Assembly: GCA_036365145.1 (NCBI GenBank)
Contig: JAEOAD010000699.1
Location: forward strand, 8,839,001 to 8,903,000
DNA: 64,000 nucleotides
Source of the DNA: Orientallactaga sibirica
Lineage: Eukaryota; Chordata; Mammalia; Rodentia; Dipodidae
Direction: 5' to 3'
Made by a program: the position numbers and the translations under genes. Under the pieces are notes generated by a model that was given only the letters and a program-made list of their open reading frames with translations, had not been told where the DNA came from and did no database searches. Positions within the stretch are counted from its first letter, which is position 1, and the number at the start of each line of letters is the position of its first letter. Below, piece after piece: positions 42,495-53,781 of this stretch.

Positions 42495-44158
42495 AGGGAG
42501 AGTTCCCTCATTTTCAATTGTGTGGAATAACAAGAAAGATTGGCTTTAGATACTCAATGTAGGCTTGGGAGAATTCATCAGTGCAGCCTTCTGTGTGGGA
42601 CTCTTTTGGTTGGGAGGGTTTTAATTACAGTTCCAATCTCATTTTATGTTTTGTTTCTATCTGGATTTCATTTTGGTAGGTGGTATGAGTTAAGAAATTC
42701 ATCCATTTCTTCCAGGTTTCCAATTTTGTGGAATATAGATCTTTGAAATAGGTTCCGATGATTCTCCCAAATTTCATTAGGGTCTGTTGTGACATCTTCC
42801 TTTCAAGTTTGATATTGTTTATTTGAACCTTTTATATTTTCTTTTAATCAAATTGACTAGGAGTTTATCAATCCTACTTTTTTTAGAGAAATGGTTCTTT
42901 GTTTCATCAGGTTTTATTTTTTATTATTTTCTTGATTTTCATTGAATTGATTTATGCTCTGATAGATTATTTCTTTATGTCTGGTACTATTGGATTTGGA
43001 TTGTACTTGTTTTTCCAATGCCTTCAGATGGATAGTTAAGTTATTGACTTCAGACCTCTGTTTTTGTAATGAAAGCATTTAGTGCAATAAACTTCCCTCT
43101 TAATGCCTTTATTATAGCCAATAAGATTTGCTATGTAATGTTTTCATTATTATTCATCTCCAAAATTATTTTTAATTTCCTTTTTGATTTACTAAACTAC
43201 ACATACATTATTTAATAATGAAATATTTAGCTTCTTCTTGTTGGTGGATTTTCTTTTGTTTCCCTTGCTATTAATATCTAGCTTTATTGCATTGTGGTCT
43301 GATATAATGCATGGAATTATGTTGATTTTTCAGAATACATTGAGACATGTTTTATGCCCCACTGTATGATCTATTTTAGAGAAGGTTTTGTGCTGCTAAG
43401 AAAAATGTATATTTTTGCAAATTATGGTGGAGTAGTCTGTAGATTTATGTCTATAGTCTAATTGATCTTTGGCATTGCTTAACTCCCTTATTTCACAGCT
43501 AATTTTCTTAAGTGATCTGCCTAATGATGATAGTGGAGGATTAAAATCATTTACTATAATTGTGTTGTGGGTTATATCTGCTTTATTATCTAAAATTTGG
43601 TGCTCCATTGTTTGGTGCACATTGATTTATTATTGTAATAAATTCTTGTATTCTTTGAGTATGAAATAATATTCTTCATCTTTTTGGTTACTTTTGTTTT
43701 TAAGTCTATTTTATCTAATATCACTATAGCCACCACTACTTATTTCTTATATCCATTTGCTTGGAATATCAGTTCCATCCTTTCACCCTAAGGTGGTATC
43801 TATCTTTATTGGTAATATCAGTTTTCTGTAGACAGTAAATGAATGAGTCCATTTTACCAATTCAGCATTTTTAGTTTATGTCTTTTGATTGGGGCATTGA
43901 GATCACTGGTATTTAGTGTTATTATTATGAGGTGAGAGTTAAACCCTGTTGAGTTGGAGGCTTTATGGAGTTTTGTGTTTTCTTGGACCTTTTTATGTTT
44001 TCATGTCTATTCCTCTCTTGGTTGTTATTTTTTCCTTCCATAGACTCTTGGGTATGATTGATTGTGTCTTCAGTTTGGGTTATTTGATGTATTATTATCT
44101 GGAGGATTGACTTAGTGCTCATATAATCACATATCTGGCTTTTATCATGGAAAGTTTT

Positions 44159-44175
44159 TTTTTTTTTTTTTTTTT
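44159..44175 (+). repeat. Poly(T) run in antisense L1 ORF1
   Basis: About 20 T within L1-C; in sense it is a lysine-coding A run just after the ORF1p C-terminal motif. Confidence 0.8.
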
Positions 44176-45420
44176 CCCTACCCTTGATTATGAGGGATAT
44201 TTTTGCCGGGCATAGCATTTTAGGTTGGCAACCCTAGTCTTTTAGAATTTGAAATGTTTCATTCCTATCCCTTCTGGCTTTTAAAGTTTTCATTGAAAAA
44301 TCACAGGTAATTGTAATGGGTTTAGCTTCGTATGTACTATGGTAATTTCTCTTGAAGCTTTTTTCTTCTCTGGTCTTTATTTGGGGTTATGAGTACCTCT
44401 TGTACTTTGATGGTGTTCTCCTTTGTGAGGTGAGGGAAGTTTTCTTTGATAATTTTATTGAAGATATTCTCTATGTCTTTATGCCTTGGCCTGTATTTCT
44501 TTCAATTCTTGCATGCCATTGACACAAATATTTGGCCCTTTAAGATATCCCAGATTTCTCTCATATTTTGTTCACTTTTTAAAAATTTATCATTGTTTCT
44601 GGACTGCCTGATTATTTCCTCTGTCTTGTCCTCAAGTTCTGTTAGTCTATGGTCCATTCTGTTGGTGAAGCTTTCTTGAGGACTTTTGAAAAAGTTATTT
44701 CATTGTCATTGTCTATTACATTTATTTTTAGTATATACAACTCTTTGTGGAATTCCAATCTCATTTCTTGATTAGACTTGCTTTTGTTTGTTGGAGTTCA
44801 TTTCTGCATTTGATTATATCATCACTGAGTTTAGTTTATTTCACTGCTCATTGTGATTACTTTTTGGTGGTTCTCCTCTATTTCCTTTATCCTTCTATCA
44901 AGTTATTTTTGATTCTGTTCAATTTTTTGAGACATATATTGAGTCCTTTTTGCTGATTTATTTTCATTTCCTTCATCCATGCTTTGAGTTCGTTATTGAA
45001 TTCTTTTTGTTGATTTCAATTCTCAACTAATTTTTCCATCCTTTTGTTCAGGACCTCATTAATTTTGTTGAATTTATTTGTCATATCTCCACTTTGGGGT
45101 TCTATGGCTGGAGTTTCCTCCAGGTTTGCAATGAAAGCTTCCATTATGGGGCTAGATGCTCTCTGTGGCGATTTTTGGTTTGGTGTCTTGCATTAATTTT
45201 TTTGCCTTGGGGTTTGGCCATCTTGACAAGTGCCATATTTGGGGGCTATAACTGGAATATTCATATCCAGAAGTGGGAAAACTGCTTCTAGGAACTGAGC
45301 CTAAGAAGAGGGGAGAGAACTTGTAAAATAATCACCCTAGGAGTGGGCTAGCTACCTCTATCAGCAGCCTGAAGAAAAAAATAAACTGAAGAAAAGTTTA
45401 GTTTAAGCCATTAGTAAACT

Positions 45421-46385
45421 CATTATATCTGTTGTCACCACTACTCTGATGTTACTACTATTATGGTTTCCTCTGCTTTCAGATACTCATTGGCATTTTT
45501 GTTGTTGTTGCTGAACAGCCAAAAACCAGTAATATGTGAGCAAATAGTACATTGTGTAAAGTGTAAGGAACTTTTGATTTTGGATAATCCTTAAACATTT
45601 ATTAAAGGAAAGGATTTAGAGGTATGATCTCCTGGACTCTGCTGACCTAGAATACACATACACTGATCACAAGAGCAATCACATTAAGCTCACCTGTTGT
45701 CTTCAACAGATCTGTGGGCTCTTAATTATTAACCTCATTATCTTTGATGCCATGATCAGTGTTTATGTTTGTTCTGTGTCTAAAGTCCTGTCAGGTTACT
45801 GAGGAAATTGGGGAAAGGGCATAGCTTACAATCATTTAGCATCCATAAACACTGATTTCCAATATTGCTTATCTGTGTTGTTGAGGCCAAAGGTAAACCA
45901 AGGCAGAGAAAACTTAATGACATTGCTTTAAGAAGATGGATTACATGATGGTAAGCAACAAGTATGGAAATTAGCATTTAACTGCAGTAATGTCAGAAAA
46001 CATATTTGCAAAGTCCATAAGAAACATTACCATATTTCTTTCCCAAAGTTCATTACAATATTTCATTCTCATAGTTCATACCCACAGCAAGATCATAGCC
46101 CATTGTAGAAGTGATGCTCATTGGACTTCCTGTGTTTTGCTTAGTACTTTCACTTTTTGTAGTAACAGTGACTCAGATTTATTTGTAAAATACCCTTCCA
46201 CATTTAGTTGTCGGCCCCATTTGATGTAGGACAGACTTTTTTTTTCTATTTTGTTTCACACCCTCCCAGAATGATCAGGTCCACTCATCTACTCTTTGTT
46301 CAAAGTTTAGAGAAGGAGGTAGCATTGCAAGGAATAAGGAAGGAGCATCAGAAACAAGTTCAGAAAGTAATACAGAAAATCAAGA
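45421..46385. other. Unique spacer between two head-to-head L1s
   Basis: No repeat recognised. It is the region that would receive transcription from both L1 5' ends. It contains no CpG-rich part. Confidence 0.4.
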
Positions 46386-46824
46386 AGAGGAACAACAGCT
46401 CCCCCCTTCTGGGTTGCCTGCTCAGACAGTGTGTAGGTGGGCAAGTGGGGCTGGAGAGATTAGGCCAGACCCCTGCTTCTGGGCTACTCCCACCTCCCAC
46501 TTTCTGGGGTGCCAGACCCCTGTTTCCTGGCTTCACCTACCTCCCTGGTCTGGACTCCCTGCACTGGTCTTTGCACTGGAGGGCAATGCATGAAGTAGGC
46601 CAGATCCCTCTTCCCTTGCTCCTCCCAGTCCCCTAGTCCTGGTAGGTCCCATTGTGCCTTACTTGGGGAGGTCTGGTCCCTGTGTGAACAATGGAATCAG
46701 GCCTTTTTCTCTGGTATCCTGACTAGCCATTGGATACCAATATTCCTGTTCACCTGAGTCAGAGGGTGAAAGGGCCAAAGGACAAAAACTTGCTTCTTCC
46801 TCAATAAAATAGAGTCTTCCTAAA
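46386..46824 (+). promoter_or_regulatory. L1-D 5' UTR (putative promoter)
   Basis: GC-rich for this window (CTGGGGTGCCAGACCCCTG, GGCCAGATCCCTCTTCCC, CTTACTTGGGGAGGTCTGG), directly upstream of ORF1. L1 promoters lie in the 5' UTR; the start point here is estimated from where the sequence changes from unique AT-rich DNA. An open frame at 46208-46636 runs across this border and looks accidental. Confidence 0.5.
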
Positions 46825-47830
46825 ATGGGTAGAAAACAACACAAAAAAGCAAAACAAACAAACAAAAAAAAAAAAAAAGAAAGAAAACTGAGAGATCTCC
46901 ACCAAGGATGCCTAGTTCTACAATGGAAACCTCCAATGAAATCGTAGATAAGTCAACAGAAATACATTCCCAAAATAAAAACATAACAAACAATGAGACA
47001 CTGATAAAAAAAATCACTTAACTAGATGCAAACTATCAAAGAACCAACAATGTATAAATGAAATTGAACAGAATCATCTCCTAGAACATTCCGTTTTTGA
47101 GAGTAGGCTTAACTTGATTGATGGAAGTGTTAGAACCCTCCAAAGAGGTATGAATAAATTGAAGGTAAGTCAATAAATGCAAGATCTCAATCAGAACTCA
47201 AATTGAAATTGTACCTCAAAAAAGAGATTGACACGATGCAAAATAACACAACAGAAAACAAAAAATCAAATAAAAATCATATAAACCTCTCTAGAAACCC
47301 TCACCAATAGAGTTACTCATGTGGAAGACAGAACCTGTGATAAGGAGGCCAAAACATTGCTAAGTTCAAAAATCAAGTGAACAGAATATAAAGGAACTGT
47401 GGGACACCCTAAAATGACCAAACATATGGATCATGGGTTTACCAGAAAGAAAAGAAATCCAGGCCAGAGGCATAGAGACCACATTCAACAAAATTGTTGA
47501 AGAAAATTTTCAGAATCTCTCAAAAATGAGGCACATCCAGTTATAAGAAGTCCATAAAACACTACACAGACAGAATCAAAACTCTTAACAATGAAAACAA
47601 AGAGAGAATATTAAAATCAGTAAGAGAGAAACAATTCACAAAATACAAAGACAGTCCCATCAGAATTATATTAGATTTCTCAATGGAAACCTGAAAGCCA
47701 GAAGGGCCTGGAATGAACACTTCAAAGTCTGAAAAACTACAGCTTCCAATCCAAGCTACTCTACCCAGCAGAAATATCCCTCATAATAGATAGTGAAAGA
47801 AAACTTTCCATGAAAAATTCAACTCTATGA
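46825..47830 (+). pseudogene. L1-D ORF1 relic (ORF1p, RNA-binding protein)
   Basis: Starts ATGGGTAGAAAACAACAC (MGRKQH), enters a lysine-rich A run at 46864 where the frame is lost, and continues in pieces. LPERKEIQARGIETTFNKIV near 47440 and FQSKLLYPAEISLI near 47745 match the RRM and C-terminal domain of L1 ORF1p, the trimeric RNA chaperone that coats L1 RNA. Several stops. Confidence 0.75.
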
Positions 47831-48032
47831 TTATATGAACACAAAGCCAAAGCTACAGAGAATACTTGAGGGAATATTCCACATGGAACAGTCATACAAC
47901 CAACTCAAGAGCCAATAATCAAAACTGACCAGGCTCAAAATAGTATAAAACCAAACAAAGCACAAATCCCCATAAAACACCTCATCATGTCAGAGATTAA
48001 TTCAAACCTCACAGTAATAACCTTAAATATCA

Positions 48033-48560
48033 ATGGTCTTACCTCACCCATCAAAATATACAGGTTATCAGGATGGATCAAAAAAACTGGCCCCTTCTAT
48101 CTGCTGTCTTCAAGAACCCCACCTCACCACTAAAGATAGACACCTCCTCAGGGTGAGAGGATTAAAAATGATATTCCAGGCAAAAGAAAATACACAACAA
48201 GCAGGTGTTGCTATATTAATATCTGGTAAAATAGACTTCAAAACAAAAATAATCAAAAAGAACAAAGAAGTCCACTACTTATTCATCAAGGGAATTATCC
48301 AACATGAGGACATCACAAGCATAAATATATATGCACCAAACACAGGTGTACCACAGTTTATGCAACAAAAGCTACTCTACAATAAAATAGTAATAAACAC
48401 CAACACCATCATAGTTGGAGACTTCGATACTCCACTATCATCAATAGACAGATCATCTAGGAAGAAAATCAACATGGAAATAATAGAGCTCAACAAAATA
48501 ATAGATCAACTAGATCTAACAGATATCTACAGAACTTTCCACCCCAACTGCACAGAATAA
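48033..48560 (+). pseudogene. L1 endonuclease domain, readable part
   Basis: 175 codons open. APE-type endonuclease: Glu of LQEPHL, Asp of GDF (48420-48422) are present. The residue two after it, Asn in active L1 endonucleases, is Asp here (GAT 48426-48428). Further on in the same frame (48669-48680) the SDHS motif reads SDYS, so the catalytic His is Tyr (TAC 48675-48677). Such an enzyme should not nick DNA. Confidence 0.8.
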
Positions 48561-49129
48561 ACATCCTTCTCAGCAACCTATGGAACTTTCTCCAAAATTG
48601 ACCATATATTAGGCCATAAAGCGTGCTTTCACAAAGTCAGGAAAATTGAAGTAACTTCCTGCATCATATCAGATTACAGTGCTTTAAAGCTAGAAATTAA
48701 CAACAAGAGACATACCAAGAACTCCACCAGCTCCTGGAGACTAAACAACACACTTTTAAACAATGAAGGGGGCATGGAAGAGATCAAAAGAGAGATTGTA
48801 AAATTCCTAGAATTGAATGATAATGAAAACACAACCTACCAAAACTTATGGGACACAATGAAGGCAGCCCTAAGAGGAAAATTTATAGTGCTAAATGCTT
48901 CATTACAATGTCAGAGAGAGCCCAAATCAATCACCTGACTACCCACCTAAAGGTGATGGAAAAACAAGAATTCAACACAAAGAGCACCAGACAGAAAGAA
49001 ATAATCAAGATTAGTACAGAAATTAATGAATTGGAAACTAAGAAAACAATTTTTAAAATCAATGAAATGAAGAGCTAGTTCTTGGAAAAAAAAATAAACA
49101 AGATTGACAAACTCCTGGCCAAACTGATC

Positions 49130-49158
<29 letters not shown>
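49130..49158 (+). repeat. A29 homopolymer in L1 ORF2
   Basis: Expanded lysine-codon tract between LAKLIK and the FQINKTRNEKEE part. It arose within the coding sequence and not from a retroposon tail. Confidence 0.9.
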
Positions 49159-49163
<5 letters not shown>

Positions 49164-50606
49164 AAATTAACAAAACCAGAAATGAAAAAGAAGAGATCAC
49201 AATGGACATTAATGAAATTAGAAGACTCATCAGGGCATACTTCCAAACCTCTACTCCAGAAAATTAAATAATCTGGAAGAAATAGATGAATTCCTAGACA
49301 CATACCACCTACGCAAACTGAACTCAGAGCAGATTAATCTCCTAAACAAAACTATCACATCCACGGAGGTTGCAAAGGTGATCAAAAACCTCCCCCAAAA
49401 GAGTTCAGGACCATATGGCTTCTCAGATCAATTCTATCAAACCTTCATTAAAAACTGAAACAAATTTTCCTCAAAATGTTCCACATAATCAAAGATCAGT
49501 GAATCCTCCCTGACTCCTTTTGTGAAGTGAGCACCACCCAAACACAAAACCTGACAGAGATGAAACAAGAAAAGAAAACTATAGGCCTATATCCCTAATG
49601 AACTTAGATGCAAAGATCCTGAAAAAAATTCTTACAAACCGAATTCAACAACACATCAAAAGCATTATCCACCTTGCTCAAGTAGGTTTCATCTCAGGGA
49701 TTCAGGGATGATTTAACATATGGATATCAGTCAACATAATACACCATATAAATAAACTGAAACAGGAGAACCACATGATCATCCCAACTGACGCAGAGAA
49801 GACCTTTGACAAAATACAACACCACTTCATGATCAAAACATGGAAAAGAATAGTCATGGAGTGTTTATATCACAACATAATAAAGGCTATATATAAAGCT
49901 TCTAAAGCCCAAATAATACTTAACAGGGGAAAACTAAAAAGTTCCCACTGATATCAGGAACAAGAAAGGGTTGCCCAATCTCACCACTGCTTTTCATCAT
50001 AGTACTAGAGGTAGTAGCCCAAGCAATATGCCAGTAGAAAGAAATAAAAGGGATTCAAATTGGCAAGGAAGAAGTCAAGTCAGAACTATTTGCAGATGAC
50101 ATGATCCTATATTAAGTGACCCAAGAGTCTCCAACTCAAAACTTCTAAAGGTGATAAATTCCTTCAGCAAAGTGACAAGATACAAAATCAATGCACAAAA
50201 GTCTGTTATTTTTTTTTATATGCAAAGGTCAAATATACAGAGAAAGAGATCAGTGACACTGTCCCATTTTCAGTAGCACAAAAAAAATTAAATACCTTGG
50301 AATAACACTAACCAAAGATATAAAAGACCTATATAATGAAAATATAAAAATACTTAAGAAAGAAATAGAGGAGGACTTGAAAAGTTGGAAAGACCTCCCA
50401 TGCTCCTGGATAGGTAGAATTAATACTGTGAAAATTGCAATACACACATTTAATGCAATACCAACAAAAATACCAGCATATTCTTCACAAAGATTGTAAA
50501 AATGATCCCAAAATTCATATGGAATGGCAGAAGGCCTAACATATACAAACATATGCTCAGCAAAAAAAAAAAATATTAAAAAAATAAAAAATCACCTCTG
50601 ATAGCG

Positions 50607-51300
50607 TGGCAGACAGCTTCAGGTTCACTGAGATGAACTTCCAGACCAGGCACAGTTATGGAGGAAGGGATATTTATTGAAGCTTACAGATCTAAGGGAA
50701 GTTCCATAATTTCAGAAGAAGTTGGCCTGCCTTCACAGGTCCAAAGAGAGAAAGAAAAGCCACAGCCAAAAGCCACATAGCACAGCACACCTCAGAAAAT
50801 CCAGCTAGGAACACTTTGCATATCTTTAGATTGAAATCTCAAACCCACCACCACACCTTAATATCCACCCAGAGAAACTGCCTCGAGCCAGGTGACTGCA
50901 GATGCAGAAACAAACTAATAAAACACTGAATATATTGGAGGACATCTATTCAAACTACCACATTCCACCCCTGGCCCCCAATAGATTTATGACCATCACA
51001 CATTGTAAATTGGACTCAGTCCAATTTCAAAGGTCCCCACAGTCTTTACCAACTTAAGATAGTTCTAAAGTCCCAAGTCTCTTCTGAGATTTAAGATTGT
51101 CTCTTAGCTGTGAGTCCTGTAAAATCAAACAATTTATATACTTCTAACATATAAAGGCACAGAGTAAACATTTTCAACTGGTATAAGGCATAGCAAGGAC
51201 AGACTACAACAATACAAACTCAACCACCATCAAGCAAACATCAAAATTCTGCAGTTCAAGTTCAATATAACCAGAGACTGACAGTCTCCAGGTTTTCTAA
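50607..51300 (-). mobile_element. Truncated MaLR element in L1-D
   Basis: 3' LTR 50607-50962 (356 bp; TGGCAGACAG ... ACTACCACA) plus 338 bp of internal region up to about 51300 that follows 12747-13075 closely. Its minus strand has AATAAATATCCC, so the polyadenylation signal is intact. The 5' part is missing, and L1 ORF2 resumes at GACCATATGTAGAAAG with a couple of hundred bases of L1 lost, so a deletion removed the MaLR 5' half together with L1 sequence. Confidence 0.8.
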
Positions 51301-52309
51301 TTCAGCTGACCATATGTAGAAAGATGAAATTAGACACATTCATTTTGCCATACACAAAAATCAAGTCCAAATGGATTAAAGACCTCAATATAAGAACTGA
51401 AACGTTTCAAGTACTGGAAGAAATATCTCCATGATATAGGACTGGGAAAAGACTTCCTGAACAAAACCCAGGTTTCCAGTAAGTTAAACAAGCAGTCAAC
51501 CAGTGGGATCTCATGAAGCTAAAAAGCTTTTGCACAGATAAACATACCATAATCAGAGCCAAAAGATTACCCACTGAATTGCAGAAAATCTTTGACAGCT
51601 ATACTTCTGACAGAAGACTAATATCTATAATCTACAAAGAACTTTAAAAAACTAAACAATAAAAAAATTAAACAACCCACTCCAAAAATGGGGCAGAGAA
51701 CTAAATAGGAAGTTCTCAGAGGAAGAATTACAAATGGCTAACACACACTTAAGAAAATGTTCAATATCCCTAATATCAGGGAAATGCAAATTAAAACAAC
51801 TATGAGATTCCACCATATCCCAATAAGGATAGCAAACATTTAAAAATCAAATGAAAACAAATGTTGGCAAGGGTGTGGAGAAATAGGAACACTCATTCAC
51901 TGTTGGTGGGAATGTAAGCTGGTATAACCACTATGGAAATCAATATGGAGACTCCTGAAAAGGTTGAATATAGAATTACCCACAGACCCTGTTATCCCCT
52001 TACTGAGTATTTACCCTAAAAGCTCCAAATCTCACTTCAGAGATAGTTGCTCAACCATGTTTAAAGCTGCTCAATTTATAATAGCTAAAAATTGAAATCA
52101 GCCCAGGTACCCATCATTGGTTGAATGCATAATCAAGATGTGGTATATATACACAAGTGAATTCTACTCAGCTGTAAGAAAAAAATGACACATTGAAACT
52201 TCTAGAAAAATGGTCAAACTTGGAATAGATCATTCTAACTGAACTCACACAGTCACCGAAAACAATCATCACATGATCTCACTCATCTGTAGTTCCTAAC
52301 CTGGATTAG

Positions 52310-53391
52310 CCTGAGTTACTGACATATCTGAATAGCATCTCGAGTCATGGACAATAGGGAGGATAAGACTTGGGGGAAGGGGAAGGGGAAGGGGAAGGGG
52401 AGGAACAAAAAACTAAACTCAAATTGTACCATAGAATCCTATATCCTGGAAGTTAGAACAAAAGGTGGAACCCTCAAGAGGACTTTAGGGGGGAGCACCT
52501 GAGTCAAAGGGTCCTGGAGAGGGTGAGATGAAACCTAGCCTCAATTTCTTTGTCATTTTCTTTTTCCTTTTCCTTTGGTGCTGGCCTGTAATTTCCTGTA
52601 CCAAGATGTGGTCTACATCCACAAGGAGCTGTTGACCAGAGAGACCTACTAGATCTCCAAAAACAAAGAAGACAGACTTCTGTCAGAGCACTTGATTACC
52701 CACCAGAGGTTAATGGTAAGACCCTACTACTGAAGACACCATATGCTGTTGGCATGGACCATGGAGAGACTTGGCTGGAATCTGGAGGAGAGCCAGTCCC
52801 CAGACAATTAGCCCATCTAGTGTTGGAAGGTGCTACATGAGTGACAGGAGGAAAGTGGCCAACATCTGTCCAAGCAACTCAAAGTCTAAGTGACTCTGAA
52901 GCAAACAAATTGATGTGATGCTCACACAAGTGCCATAGTGGCACCTAGCCATGGTTGGTGACCAACTGCTCTTGGGTTGGCTAACAGATCTGCTCAGTGG
53001 AAAGGAAACCATCTTTGGAACTGGGAAACAAGTCAAAATAATATCCAGATAATGATTCTGTTTTCCATTATCAAGCTCCCACTAACCTTAGACTATAAGA
53101 GGGTCTACATTCTTTTAATTGTCTCTAAATTAATAATGGTTAACCCACTTAACCAGTGCTGACTTCATTCTCTGTTGGAGAATCTGCTTCTCTTTTTCAG
53201 ATGGGAGCTGGACCTGAGGAGTTAAACAACCCAGTGCCCTCCACCCCGCCCCAGCTGAAACCAAAGAGGAATTGGGATTAATGAGCAAGAGTGCTGCTTT
53301 CTTAGTGAATCTGCTGTCAGCACAAGGGGGAAGGAGATAGACACTGAGAACACTCAATACCCACCAAAGCAGAGATCCAGATTAATCTGTT
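52310..53391 (+). mobile_element. L1-D 3' UTR
   Basis: Follows the ORF2 end. GGAGCTGTTGACCAGAGAGACC and TCTCCAAAAACAAAGAAGAC pair with the antisense 3' UTR of L1-C near 39.5 kb (GAGCTGTTGAACAAGG on its sense strand). No poly(A) visible. Confidence 0.65.
52372..52404 (+). promoter_or_regulatory. G-rich polypurine tract, G-quadruplex candidate
   Basis: GGGGGAAGGGGAAGGGGAAG continuing to five G4-5 runs separated by AA. A G-rich polypurine tract in the 3' UTR is a conserved trait of mammalian L1s and can fold as a quadruplex; here it starts soon after ORF2. Confidence 0.8.
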
Positions 53392-53414
53392 TCTATTTTA
53401 TTTACTTATTTATT

Positions 53415-53468
<54 letters not shown>

Positions 53469-53618
53469 ATGAGCCTCCAGGGCCTCTAGCTACTGCAAAT
53501 GAAATCCAGACGCATGTGCTACCTTGTGCATCTGACTTTATCTGGGTACTAGGAAATCAAACCACAATACTTTGGCTTTGCAGGCAAGCACCTTAATCAT
53601 TAAGCCATCTCTAGCCTC
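53392..53618 (-). repeat. DIP-like SINE with TG/GA microsatellite tail
   Basis: (TG)n 53416-53434 and (GA)n 53435-53464 replace the usual CT-rich/tail part. Minus-strand head GGCTAGAGATGGCTTAATG, TGCTTGCCTGCAAAGCC, body GTCTGGATTTCATTTGCAG. Confidence 0.9.
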
Positions 53619-53636
53619 AAGAAATATGTTTTCACA

Positions 53637-53781
53637 CTGGGCATGGTGGTGCACACCTTTAATCCCAGCACTTGGGAGGCAGAGGTAGGAGGATTGCTGT
53701 GAGTTTGAGGCAACCCTGAGACTACATAGTGAATTCCAGGTCAGCCTGAGCTAGAGACCCTACCTGGAAAAAAAAAAAAAT
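53637..53781 (+). repeat. B1 SINE
   Basis: ACTGGGCATGGTGGTGCACA to CTAGAGACCCTACCTGG plus A tail; AGTGA before GACCC is deleted. Direct repeats ATGTTTTCA (left) and TTGTTTTCA (right). Confidence 0.9.

Larger units (their letters stand above)
38480..45420 (-). mobile_element. Nearly full-length L1 LINE, antisense (L1-C)
   Basis: Minus-strand order: 5' UTR remnant 45222-45420; ORF1 start codon at 45221-45219 in a good context (AAGATGG), beginning MAKPQGKKINARHQTKNRHR; ORF1p C-terminal motif L-C-PAKISLI near 44215; ORF2 endonuclease part near 43550 (NDFN-PPLSS, so the usual Gly is Asn); RT 41.9-43 kb; ORF2 C-terminal part 41.0-41.6 kb (IFIWKHKKPQIAKSVFSKRN); ORF2 end 40.0-40.9 kb; long 3' UTR 38.5-39.95 kb. 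All frames carry stops and shifts. A MaLR LTR (40229) and a pure A run (42463) interrupt it. Confidence 0.85.
47987..52310 (+). pseudogene. L1-D ORF2 relic (endonuclease-reverse transcriptase)
   Basis: Start MSEINSNLTVITLNINGLTS. A frameshift near 48080 (A run after GATGGATC) moves into the 48033-48560 frame, which holds the endonuclease motifs CCLQEPHL and NIYAPNTG and GDFDTPLS. TAA at 48558 replaces an expected Tyr codon in CTE-Y-T, after which SKIDHILGHK follows in the same frame. RT motifs: PISLMN near 49585, GCPISP-like GTRKGCPI region near 49960 and the catalytic FADDMI at 50089-50106. A pure A29 run sits at 49130. The 3' half after the MaLR ends in the L1 C-terminal block (CLSTMFKAAQF-like near 52055). 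Confidence 0.8.
46386..53391 (+). mobile_element. Nearly full-length L1 LINE, sense (L1-D)
   Basis: GC-rich 5' UTR about 46386-46824, ORF1 from ATG 46825, ORF2 from ATG 47987, 3' UTR about 52310-53391. ORF2 keeps endonuclease, RT and C-terminal sequence in order but is split by frameshifts, stops and a MaLR insertion at 50607 with loss of adjoining L1 sequence. No poly(A) is visible at the right end, where a DIP SINE starts at 53392. The element is dead but only moderately decayed: long stretches of ORF2 can still be read. Confidence 0.85.

Noticed and set aside
46208..46636. 142-codon open frame with a proline/leucine-rich end
   Set aside because: It spans the border of unique DNA and the L1-D 5' UTR; GC-rich UTR sequence lacks stops by chance.
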